Of a stretch of DNA of 13,545 nt, positions 4,714-11,227 are shown piece after piece. Numbering within the stretch: position 1 is the stretch's first letter; every line of letters begins with the position of its first letter. The notes under the pieces are model-generated. The model was not told the origin of the DNA, made no database searches, and was given only the letters and a program-made list of their open reading frames with translations. Origin of the DNA: CAURMH01 sp963525745 (lineage in GTDB: Bacteria; Pseudomonadota; Gammaproteobacteria; Enterobacterales; Pasteurellaceae); the NCBI GenBank assembly GCA_963525745.1, contig CAURMH010000042.1, positions 1 through 13,545 of the forward strand. The letters run 5' to 3'. The position numbers and the translations under genes were made by a program.

Positions 4714-4849
4714 ATTGTTAAAATAATTAATTTAATAATCGATTAAAAATGGTCGGTCATTGTACAGACTCATCGAGATTCTGGCTAGATAAAATTCTGA
4801 AGTCAGTGGTGTAGATAAAAACGATACGCTGAACTTAATTGCTCATCTT

Positions 4850-5674
4850 TTAGAGTTGTATATTTCCGTCGTAAATATGAGTAGCATCACCGGTCATATA
4901 GAGAGGGGTATCCGGCCCCTGCCATTCAATAAATAAACGCCCTCCAGGCAACTCGACTTGCACTTCATTTGCCAATACCCCTTGCATGATGCCTACCGCA
5001 ACCGCAGCGCAAGCACCACTGCCGCAAGCCTGAGTTTCACCGGTTCCACGTTCATAAACGCGTAATTTAATATGATGAGGATCTTCCACCTGCATGAATC
5101 CGACATTGACTCGTTCGGGAAAGCGTTCATGGCTTTCAAGTAAAGCACCTAACTCCTTAACGTTAGCCTTTCGAATATCCTCTACTTGCATAACACAGTG
5201 CGGATTTCCCATGGAAACAACACCGCATAGCACCGTTTGAATATGAGTGCGTAAAATGTAATTTTTTTCAAATTTATTAGCAATAAATGGAATTTTATTA
5301 GGTTCCCACTCCGGTTCACCCATATTGACCCGAATTAGTCCATCGTCCTTGACGGTTAACAGCATTCGCCCTTTTTGTGTACTAACGGCAATATCTTTTT
5401 TATTTGTCAGTCCCTTAAGAGTAACAAAGCGCGCAAAACAACGTGCCCCGTTGCCACACTGAGACACTTCGCTTCCATCCGCATTGAATATCCGATAGTG
5501 AAAATCTAGATCAGGATCGTAAGGCGGCTCCACAATCAAAAGCTGATCAAAACCGATTCCACGATGGCGATCAGCTAGACGTTTAATTATTTCTTCCGTG
5601 AAATAAACATTCTGTGTTACAGCGTCAACGACAACAAAATCATTACCCAAACCATGCATTTTGGAAAATAGCAT
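4850..5674 (-). CDS. dapF: Diaminopimelate epimerase
   Basis: DapF interconverts LL- and meso-diaminopimelate without PLP or metal, using two cysteines as acid and base. It supplies meso-DAP for lysine and peptidoglycan. The product is 274 residues, the standard length. The catalytic cysteines are Cys73 in SQCGNGARC and Cys217 in ETQACGSGACAA; substrate-binding motifs such as HGLGNDF (7-13), IFNADGSE (62-69) and MGNPHC (155-160) are intact. The two mirror-image halves of the fold are both complete. Start choice: ATG at 5672-5674 gives MLFSKMHGLGNDF, follows AAAGGA at ordinary spacing, and matches family length. A TTG 27 codons further upstream keeps the frame open but is created by an uptake signal sequence (TTGACCGCACTT) and is not a believable start. 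It lies about 100 bases downstream of lexA on the same strand. Confidence 0.97.
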   Translation of the reverse strand: MLFSKMHGLGNDFVVVDAVTQNVYFTEEIIKRLADRHRGIGFDQLLIVEPPYDPDLDFHYRIFNADGSEVSQCGNGARCFARFVTLKGLTNKKDIAVSTQKGRMLLTVKDDGLIRVNMGEPEWEPNKIPFIANKFEKNYILRTHIQTVLCGVVSMGNPHCVMQVEDIRKANVKELGALLESHERFPERVNVGFMQVEDPHHIKLRVYERGTGETQACGSGACAAVAVGIMQGVLANEVQVELPGGRLFIEWQGPDTPLYMTGDATHIYDGNIQL

Positions 5675-5743
5675 TTTCCGATCCTTTCTTATTTTATAAA
5701 TTTCGGCATTATAAGGAGCCGTTAAGGGAATAGCAAACAAACG

Positions 5744-5752
5744 AAGTGCGGT
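5744..5752 (+). repeat. DNA uptake signal sequence core between lexA and dapF
   Basis: Exact AAGTGCGGT followed by CAAAAAAC, a good match to the extended Hin-type signal. It lies between the lexA stop and the dapF start. On the minus strand the adjoining AAAAC-ATTT-GTTTT hairpin and its T-rich flank could act as a weak attenuator between the two genes. Confidence 0.9.
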
Positions 5753-5773
5753 CAAAAAACAAATGTTTTGATA

Positions 5774-6403
5774 TTACATCCAGGCATTATTCCGAATAAT
5801 ACCGACGGCAATCCCTTCTATTTCAAAATAAGGCTGTTCCAATAAATTGATTACGATTGGTTGAAACTCTTCATTTTCGGCATGTAAATAAACGACATTA
5901 CCTTTACGTTCAAGACGCTTAACCGTGACTTCATCTTCAATTCGGGCGACGACAATTTGACCGTTTCGTACGTCTTTTGTGCTATGTACGGCAAGCAAAT
6001 CACCGTCTAATATGCCGATATTTTTCATAGATTGTCCGTAAACTTTTAGTAAAAAGTCCGCCTGTGGCTTAAACATATTTGCATCTATGCGGTAAGTGCC
6101 TTCTACATGCTGTTCGGCCAAAATTGGCTCGCCAGCCGCTACTCTTCCGATTAAAGGTAGTCCCTCGTGTTCTTCATAACTGTTATCATTATCGTCTAAA
6201 ATGCGAATTCCTCTTGAAGCGCCGGCAACTATTTCAATTGCACCTTTACGCGCTAATGCTTTTAAATGTTCTTCCGCCGCATTTGGCGATTTAAATCCTA
6301 ACTCGCGGGAGATTTCTGCCCTTGTGGGGGGGATTCCTGTTTTTTCCAAATGGCGTTTTAATAAATCCAGTACTTCTTGCTGTCTAACGGTTAATGGTCG
6401 CAT
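5774..6403 (-). CDS. lexA: LexA repressor, SOS response regulator with autoprotease domain
   Basis: LexA represses SOS genes and cleaves itself when stimulated by RecA filaments. The product is 209 residues (E. coli LexA has 202). The N-terminal winged-helix DNA-binding domain (about residues 1-70) contains the recognition region PTRAEISRELGFKSPNAAEE. The C-terminal S24 peptidase domain (about 80-209) has the cleavage site Ala90-Gly91 in GRVAAGEP, catalytic Ser125 in YGQSMKN and Lys162 in VTVKRLE, all intact. ATG at 6401-6403 gives the canonical start MRPLTVRQQEVLDLL, preceded by AGGGG. Two LexA boxes overlap its promoter and leader, so it is autoregulated. It is divergent from plsB. In E. 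coli dgkA separates lexA from plsB; it is absent here. The gene is followed on the same strand by dapF. Confidence 0.98.
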   Translation of the reverse strand: MRPLTVRQQEVLDLLKRHLEKTGIPPTRAEISRELGFKSPNAAEEHLKALARKGAIEIVAGASRGIRILDDNDNSYEEHEGLPLIGRVAAGEPILAEQHVEGTYRIDANMFKPQADFLLKVYGQSMKNIGILDGDLLAVHSTKDVRNGQIVVARIEDEVTVKRLERKGNVVYLHAENEEFQPIVINLLEQPYFEIEGIAVGIIRNNAWM

Positions 6404-6411
6404 ATATACCC

Positions 6412-6427
6412 CTGTTCTTATATACAG
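6412..6427. promoter_or_regulatory. LexA box 1 (SOS operator)
   Basis: CTGT-N8-ACAG with the centre TCTTATAT, an exact core match. It starts nine bases from the lexA ATG, in the transcribed leader, and its edge touches the AGGGG ribosome site. Confidence 0.92.
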
Positions 6428-6432
6428 AATAT

Positions 6433-6448
6433 CTGTTATTATATACAG
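6433..6448. promoter_or_regulatory. LexA box 2 (SOS operator) over the lexA -10 box
   Basis: CTGT-N8-ACAG with the centre TATTATAT, an exact core match, 21 bases from box 1 centre to centre, that is two helical turns, so two LexA dimers could sit on the same face. It covers the lexA -10 hexamer. Confidence 0.92.
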
Positions 6449-6467
6449 AAATTAATTCTACTTTCAA
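6438..6467 (-). promoter_or_regulatory. lexA promoter
   Basis: On the minus strand TTGAAA (6467-6462) and TATAAT (6443-6438) are 18 bases apart, a near-consensus sigma-70 promoter. The -10 lies inside LexA box 2, so bound LexA would exclude RNA polymerase. The start site would be near 6431, giving a leader of about 27 bases that includes box 1. Confidence 0.75.
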
Positions 6468-6546
6468 TCTTATTTTTTGTTATCTTTCATATAAATATTG
6501 ATTAATTTGCATGAAAAACAATTAATTAGGCTTTATGTAAATCTTA

Positions 6547-6576
6547 TTCAATTTAATTTAATGAATATGTTAGAAT
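6547..6576 (+). promoter_or_regulatory. Possible plsB promoter
   Basis: TAGAAT (6571-6576) preceded by TGT forms an extended -10; TTCAAT (6547-6552) is a weak -35 at 18 bases. It lies about 33 bases upstream of the chosen plsB ATG and about 100 bases from the LexA boxes, so direct SOS control of plsB is not indicated. Confidence 0.4.
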
Positions 6577-6608
6577 GCGAAAAGTTTATAACGAGAGAGA
6601 ATCTTATT

Positions 6609-9041
6609 ATGTCAGGCATTGTGAGTACTTATCGTAAATTATTAGAACTACCGCTTTCACTTTTAGTCAAAAATAATCCAATTCCCGCGCAGCCGATAGA
6701 AGAGTTACGGCTCAATTTGCAGCAGCCTGTTGTTTATGTGTTGCCTTACACTTCTCAAACTGATTTTGTTATTTTTCGTCGTAATTGCCTCAATGTGGGT
6801 TTACCTGATCCTGCGGAAAAAAATCTTATTAACGGCATGTCGTTACCTCGCTATGTCTATTTGGACGAAGGTCGGCGTTTCTTTAAATCTAAAGGCGCAA
6901 AAGATGAAACGACGAAAATTTTCAATAAATACTTAGAATTACACCGCACTTTAAGTGATTTGGATGTGCAATTAATTCCCGTTTCCGTTCTCTGGGGGCG
7001 TTCTCCGGGTCGTGAAAACGGGACTCGTTTGCCTAACTTACGTTTACTGAACGGGATGCAAAAAATATTTGCCGCCATCTGGTTCGGGCGAGATACATTC
7101 GTACGTTTTTCGCAAGCGCTTTCACTGCGTTATATGGTTCAAGCGCATGGTTCCGATGAGAAAATAGCTCAAAAATTAGCACGTGTGGCAAAAATGCATT
7201 TTGCCAAACAACGTATGTCGGCGACGGGGCCACGTTTGCCAAATCGACAAGCGATGTTTAATAAATTATTAAATTCAGAAACGATCAAAGCGGCTATTGA
7301 TGATGAAGCAAAAACAAAGAATATCAGCCACAGTAAAGCATACGCCGAAGCGGAAAAGATTCTGAACGAAATCGCCGCCGATGTTAGTCATTCGAGTTTG
7401 CGTGCAGTCGATCGTTTTTTACGTTGGCTTTGGAATAAATTATATTCCGGTATTAATGTTCAAAATGCCGATCGCGTCCGTAAATTAGCGCTGGAAGGCC
7501 ATGAAATCGTTTATGTGCCTTGTCATCGCAGTCATATTGACTATTTATTGCTTTCCTATGTTCTTTATCATCAGGGGTTGGTTCCGCCTCATATTGCTGC
7601 CGGAATTAATTTAAATTTTTGGCCAGTGGGTCGAATGTTTCGCAGTTGGGGCGCCTTCTTTATTCGGCGAACCTTCAAAGGCAATCGTTTGTATTCGGCC
7701 ATTTTTCGTGAATACTTAGCCGAGCTGTTTCATCGCGGCTATTCCGTCGAGTATTTTATTGAGGGAGGGCGTTCTCGTACGGGACGCTTATTGGCGCCTA
7801 AAACCGGCATGATGTCAATGACTCTGCAAGCGCTACAACATAACCAAACTCGTCCGATATCTGTCGTTCCCGTATATATCGGTTATGAACATGTTTTGGA
7901 AGTGGATACTTATGCAAAAGAATTACGTGGTGCCGCAAAAGAGAAAGAAAATGCGGGGCTCGTATTACGCGTTATCAAAAAATTGCGTAATTTAGGTCAG
8001 GGATTTGTTAATTTCGGCGAGCCGATTACTTTATCAAATTTCCTCAATCAATATTTCCCCGAATGGAAAGAACAAACTGATGACGATAAACCGCAGTGGT
8101 TTAATCAAGCTGTCGATACAATCTCCAATCGGGTTATGGTTAATATTAATAAAGCCGCCGCGATAAACGCGATGAACTTAGTGGGAACCGCTCTCCTGTC
8201 TTCCCGCCAGCGCGCACTTGCGAGAGAACAATTATTGGAGCAATTGACCAGTTATCAGGAAATGCTACAAAACGCGCCTTATTCCGATGATATGACGATT
8301 CCCGCCGAGCCAGCAGATAAATTGCTCAGTCATGTGTTAAATCTGGATCGTGTCGGCGTACTGGTTGAAAAAGACAACTTCGGCGAGATAGTTCGTTTAG
8401 AGCGAACTTCGGCAGTATTAATGACCTATTATCGTAATAATATTCAACATTTATTCGTGTTGCCTTCTCTGGTGGCGAGTCTCGTGTTGCATTATGAAGC
8501 GATCCAAAAAGACCTCTTGCTGGAAGCCATTAATAAAATCTACCCATTTTTAAAGGGCGAGCTTTTCTTGCATTTTGGTGAAAATGAGTTAAAACCTCAA
8601 ATTGAGAAAATTATTGCCGAATTTACACGTCAAGGGGTGATTAATTCTAATGATAGCTTTTTATCACTCAGTCGTTCGAAAGTACGTATTTTACAGCTGT
8701 GGTCCGCCGGAATTCGAGAAATTCTGCAACGTTATTACATTACCGTCAGTATCTTACGTAAAGACCCGACAATCTCACGTAATGCTTTAGAAAAAGAAAG
8801 TCAATTGGTCGCTCAACGCCTATCTGTATTGCATGGTATTAATGCGCCGGAATTTTTTGACAAAGCCGTATTTACCGCTTTTATCGGCAATCTCAAAGAA
8901 CAAGGTTATTTTGATGACAAAAATAAGAAACTCATTGAGATGTGCGCTATTCTTGAGCATTTAATTTCAACCGAAATTTGCCTAACGATTAATGGTGCGG
9001 TGGATAAAGCGGAAGAGACTGAGTTAAAAGAGGCGTCGTAA
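6609..9041 (+). CDS. plsB: Glycerol-3-phosphate 1-O-acyltransferase
   Basis: PlsB is the inner-membrane enzyme that acylates sn-glycerol-3-phosphate at position 1, the first step of phospholipid synthesis. The product is 810 residues (E. coli PlsB has 807). The acyltransferase blocks are intact and numbered as in E. coli: block I HRSHID with His306 and Asp311, block II GAFFIRRTF near 350, block III IEGGRSRTGR with Glu385 and Gly386, block IV VVPVYIGYEH near 420. Long N- and C-terminal regions typical of the PlsB class are complete. Start choice: ATG at 6609 gives MSGIVSTYRKLLELPLSLLV, matching E. coli [20 protein letters not shown], after a purine-rich GAGAGAGA. An in-frame ATG at 6498 would add 37 residues foreign to the family and precedes the likely promoter. 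Divergent from lexA; mobB follows after 115 bases with an uptake signal between them. Confidence 0.97.
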   Translation: MSGIVSTYRKLLELPLSLLVKNNPIPAQPIEELRLNLQQPVVYVLPYTSQTDFVIFRRNCLNVGLPDPAEKNLINGMSLPRYVYLDEGRRFFKSKGAKDETTKIFNKYLELHRTLSDLDVQLIPVSVLWGRSPGRENGTRLPNLRLLNGMQKIFAAIWFGRDTFVRFSQALSLRYMVQAHGSDEKIAQKLARVAKMHFAKQRMSATGPRLPNRQAMFNKLLNSETIKAAIDDEAKTKNISHSKAYAEAEKILNEIAADVSHSSLRAVDRFLRWLWNKLYSGINVQNADRVRKLALEGHEIVYVPCHRSHIDYLLLSYVLYHQGLVPPHIAAGINLNFWPVGRMFRSWGAFFIRRTFKGNRLYSAIFREYLAELFHRGYSVEYFIEGGRSRTGRLLAPKTGMMSMTLQALQHNQTRPISVVPVYIGYEHVLEVDTYAKELRGAAKEKENAGLVLRVIKKLRNLGQGFVNFGEPITLSNFLNQYFPEWKEQTDDDKPQWFNQAVDTISNRVMVNINKAAAINAMNLVGTALLSSRQRALAREQLLEQLTSYQEMLQNAPYSDDMTIPAEPADKLLSHVLNLDRVGVLVEKDNFGEIVRLERTSAVLMTYYRNNIQHLFVLPSLVASLVLHYEAIQKDLLLEAINKIYPFLKGELFLHFGENELKPQIEKIIAEFTRQGVINSNDSFLSLSRSKVRILQLWSAGIREILQRYYITVSILRKDPTISRNALEKESQLVAQRLSVLHGINAPEFFDKAVFTAFIGNLKEQGYFDDKNKKLIEMCAILEHLISTEICLTINGAVDKAEETELKEAS

Positions 9042-9059
9042 GCATCCGTTTTAATATTA

Positions 9060-9068
9060 AAGTGCGGT
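9060..9068 (+). repeat. DNA uptake signal sequence core between plsB and mobB
   Basis: Exact AAGTGCGGT continuing as TCAAAATCT, a good match to the extended Hin-type signal, 18 bases after the plsB stop. It has no inverted partner nearby, so it does not form a terminator hairpin. Confidence 0.92.
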
Positions 9069-9156
9069 CAAAATCTCCGGCGTTTTAGTCAATACCAAAA
9101 ATGTCGATGTTTTACAAAAAGTATTTCTGACATTTATCATTTTGATAGAAGATATT

Positions 9157-9687
9157 ATGAAACAAAAAATGCCTCTTTTGGGGATTAGCGGTTACAGTGG
9201 CTGCGGTAAAACGACATTGTTAGAAAAATTGCTCCCGCATTTAAACCGATTGGGTTTGCGGGTTTCCGTTATTAAACACAGCCACCATAATGCGCATGTG
9301 GACAAAGAAGGAAAAGATAGCTGGCGAATGAAAGAGGCCGGCTCAAAGCAAGTGATTATGGCCTGCGACAATCGTTGGGCCTTAATGACGGAAACGTCTT
9401 CCCCGACAGATTTGTATTATTTAAGTGAACAATTTGATTCGACCTTGACGGATCTTGTTTTAGTGGAAGGGTTTAAACACGAGCCGATTCCTAAGATTTT
9501 GTTGCATCGCCGGGAAATGACAAAATCGTTACCTGAAATTGACCCGAATGTAGTTGCTTTGGCAACAAATTATTTTATTAAAACCGACCGCACTTTATTG
9601 GATCTCAATAACATTGATGAAATCGCTCAGTTTGTTTACCGCTGGTTTACACGGCATAAACGTGAATATTATGAACCGAGGCGCTGA
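9157..9687 (+). CDS. mobB: Molybdopterin-guanine dinucleotide biosynthesis adaptor protein
   Basis: MobB is a small P-loop GTP-binding protein that assists MobA in attaching GMP to molybdopterin, forming the MGD cofactor of DMSO-reductase-type enzymes. The 176-residue product is the usual length. The Walker A loop GYSGCGKTT lies at residues 12-20, followed by VIKHSHH (about 38-44), conserved in MobB, and LVLVEGFKHEPIPKI, the family signature that includes the Walker B region. Start: ATG at 9157 gives MKQKMPLLGISGYSGCGKTT and is preceded by AGAAGA; a TTG five codons upstream keeps the frame but is less likely. mobA is not adjacent. The 3' end overlaps the end of rlmB on the other strand by 19 bases. 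An uptake signal sequence encodes part of the C-terminal region (9587-9595). Confidence 0.93.
   Translation: MKQKMPLLGISGYSGCGKTTLLEKLLPHLNRLGLRVSVIKHSHHNAHVDKEGKDSWRMKEAGSKQVIMACDNRWALMTETSSPTDLYYLSEQFDSTLTDLVLVEGFKHEPIPKILLHRREMTKSLPEIDPNVVALATNYFIKTDRTLLDLNNIDEIAQFVYRWFTRHKREYYEPRR
9587..9595 (-). repeat. DNA uptake signal sequence core inside mobB
   Basis: ACCGCACTT, the exact reverse complement of the core, read in mobB as Asp-Arg-Thr-Leu around codons 144-147, near the variable C-terminus. Confidence 0.88.
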
Positions 9688-10409
9688 CGCACAATTTCAA
9701 ACAAACACACTCCGGTAGCCACTGAAACATTCAGCGATGATACAGAACCGGCCATCGGAATACTGATAAGTTGATCGCAGTGTTCGCGGGTTAAACGTCG
9801 CATTCCCTCGTCCTCCGCCCCCATCACAAGCGCTAACGGGCCGGTCAACTTAGTTTGATAAATCGTTTCCGCAGCTTCTCCTGCCGTACCCACCACCCAA
9901 ATATTGTAGTTTTGTTGCAAATCGCGCAAGCTACGCGAAAGATTGGTCACGCGAATTAACGGAACGCTTTCTGCAGCACCGCAAGCCACTTTACGGGCAA
10001 TTGAAGTAAGTTGCGCCGATTTGTCTTTCGGTACAATTACCGCATCCACACCGGCAGCCTCCGCCGAACGCAAACAAGCGCCGAGATTATGCGGATCCGT
10101 GACGCCATCTAACACGAGCAACAATGGATTTTGTTTAACGGTAAGAATGGCATCCAAATCGTTTTCATTCAGCTCTTTCGCCGCTTGCACACGTGCAATC
10201 ACCCCTTGATGAACTTCACCGTCCGCTTTTTTATCCAATGTTTGGCGATTGACAAACTGTACACCGATACCAAGCGTGTAAAGCTGATTTAACAATGGTT
10301 GCAAACGTTTATCTTCACGCCCCTTTAACACGAAAACCTCAATTAATCGTTCCGGCGCATGGGCTAAAATACTATTGACGGCATGAATACCATAGATTTG
10401 TTCTGACAT
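9669..10409 (-). CDS. rlmB: 23S rRNA (guanosine-2251-2'-O)-methyltransferase
   Basis: RlmB is a SpoU-family (SPOUT knot) enzyme that 2'-O-methylates G2251 in the P-loop of 23S rRNA, using SAM. The 246 residues match the family (E. coli 243). The N-terminal substrate-binding domain (1-75, starting EQIYGIHAVNSILA) is followed by the catalytic domain with motif 1 DPHNLGACLRSAEAAG (105-120, Asn108), motif 2 LVMGAEDEGM (194-203) and motif 3 IPMAGSVSSLNVSVA (217-231) of the trefoil knot. ATG at 10407-10409 follows AGGA at about seven bases. In minus-strand order it is the last of rnr, the GST-like gene and rlmB. An rnr-rlmB pairing is common in gamma-proteobacteria; here a GST-like gene sits between them. 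Its last codons overlap mobB. Confidence 0.96.
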   Translation of the reverse strand: MSEQIYGIHAVNSILAHAPERLIEVFVLKGREDKRLQPLLNQLYTLGIGVQFVNRQTLDKKADGEVHQGVIARVQAAKELNENDLDAILTVKQNPLLLVLDGVTDPHNLGACLRSAEAAGVDAVIVPKDKSAQLTSIARKVACGAAESVPLIRVTNLSRSLRDLQQNYNIWVVGTAGEAAETIYQTKLTGPLALVMGAEDEGMRRLTREHCDQLISIPMAGSVSSLNVSVATGVCLFEIVRQRLGS

Positions 10410-10423
10410 TGATTTTTCCTATA

Positions 10424-10472
10424 GTGCGGTTGCTCAATATTAAACGAAACAGTGCGATATATGACCGCACTT
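10424..10472 (-). terminator. Uptake-signal-derived hairpin after the GST-like gene
   Basis: An exact uptake core (ACCGCACTT, 10464-10472) faces a near copy (TAGTGCGGT, 10423-10431), giving 8-base inverted arms AGTGCGGT and ACCGCACT. A tighter hairpin uses AGTGCG (10451-10456) against CGCACT (10466-10471). On the minus strand, the direction of the upstream gene, this tighter hairpin is followed by GTTTCGTTT. Inverted uptake signals serving as terminators are known in Haemophilus. It would separate the GST-like gene from rlmB only partly, since the T-run is poor. Confidence 0.5.
10464..10472 (-). repeat. DNA uptake signal sequence core between the GST-like gene and rlmB
   Basis: ACCGCACTT preceded by ATG, exact reverse complement of the core with its TCA extension. 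It is one arm of the inverted pair described for 10424-10472. Confidence 0.9.
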
Positions 10473-10484
10473 AATCATTTTCCA

Positions 10485-11102
10485 CTAAATTGTCGGTATT
10501 GTTTCCGCTAACACATCATATTTTTTATTCATTTCAGTGGCCCAGTTTGTTAAATGTGGGAAATGTTTAGTAAGATCGATATCCATTTTATCCGCTCTAA
10601 ACAACCACCAATCGATAAAACAAACCGCGGTAATCGTACCTAAATTCAACGCCGTGCCGAACTCATCCAATGCCGCTTCAAGTTGTTGGAAACTGCGGAA
10701 GTTGCGTTCATGCACTTGTTCGTGGCGAGCTTTCCACCATTCGTTTTCAGGGCGGAACATTTTCTCGGCAATCACAGGCATCGTGTTTTCGGAGATGCCG
10801 TCTACCAAGTTATGCAATGCCAAGATGTTCCAGTGAATTTTGCCCTCTTTCGGTAACAAGGCCGTGTTTGTACCTTTATTATCCAAGTATTCCGCAATTA
10901 ATAGACTACCGTAAAGCCAACGACCGCAGTTGCGTTGAAGCGCCGGAACACGCCCAAGCGGGTTTGCTTGGTTGTGTGGTGAGTTCGCATCAAAGGAAGC
11001 CGTGATACGGTTGAACTCGATTTTCTCTTCCAAATTGTGATGTTTAATCACTGCCATCACTTTGCGCGCAAAGGGGCTGGTAGTGGAATACCAGAGTTTC
11101 AT
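10485..11102 (-). CDS. Glutathione S-transferase family protein (YibF-like)
   Basis: The 205-residue product has the two-domain GST layout: a thioredoxin-like N-terminal domain (1-75) starting MKLWYSTTSPFARKV, with the glutathione-site loop NPLGRVPAL at 47-55, and an all-helical C-terminal domain (85-205). It resembles the bacterial YibF group, which starts MKL.....TSPF.RK. At the position where most GSTs have Glu-Ser (contacting the glutathione gamma-glutamyl group) it has Gly-Ser (YGSLLIAEYL, 64-73), so glutathione binding may be altered. Substrate unknown. Start choice: ATG at 11100-11102 lies eight bases after AAGGAG; a TTG two codons earlier is too close to that ribosome site. It lies between rnr (125 bases upstream) and rlmB on the same strand; nothing in the sequence ties it to RNA metabolism. 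Confidence 0.88.
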   Translation of the reverse strand: MKLWYSTTSPFARKVMAVIKHHNLEEKIEFNRITASFDANSPHNQANPLGRVPALQRNCGRWLYGSLLIAEYLDNKGTNTALLPKEGKIHWNILALHNLVDGISENTMPVIAEKMFRPENEWWKARHEQVHERNFRSFQQLEAALDEFGTALNLGTITAVCFIDWWLFRADKMDIDLTKHFPHLTNWATEMNKKYDVLAETIPTI

Positions 11103-11182
11103 AGTCAATTCTCCTTAAAAATTACTTATAAATTGCTTAAGCGATTTATTCTTCCCTTCAGAGCCGTTGATAAACCAATGTT

Positions 11183-11221
11183 AAAAAATTTTCGGGTTTT
11201 TGACCGCGCTTTTTAGAACCC
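11183..11221 (-). terminator. Possible terminator after rnr
   Basis: On the minus strand GGGTT (11221-11217) pairs with AACCC (11198-11194) around a large loop, and a T-run (11188-11183) follows shortly after. The loop holds a one-mismatch uptake core (ACCGCGCTT on the plus strand). The stem is short, so termination may be leaky. Confidence 0.4.
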
Positions 11222-11227
11222 TAAATT

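Noticed and set aside
5675..5755. 27-residue N-terminal extension of DapF
   Set aside because: The family is 274 residues and begins MxFSKMHGLGNDF, the ATG at 5674 has a proper ribosome site, and the upstream TTG is produced by an uptake signal sequence.
6498..6608. 37-residue N-terminal extension of PlsB
   Set aside because: PlsB begins MSG... as in E. coli; the upstream ATG lies before the likely extended -10 box and encodes residues unlike the family.
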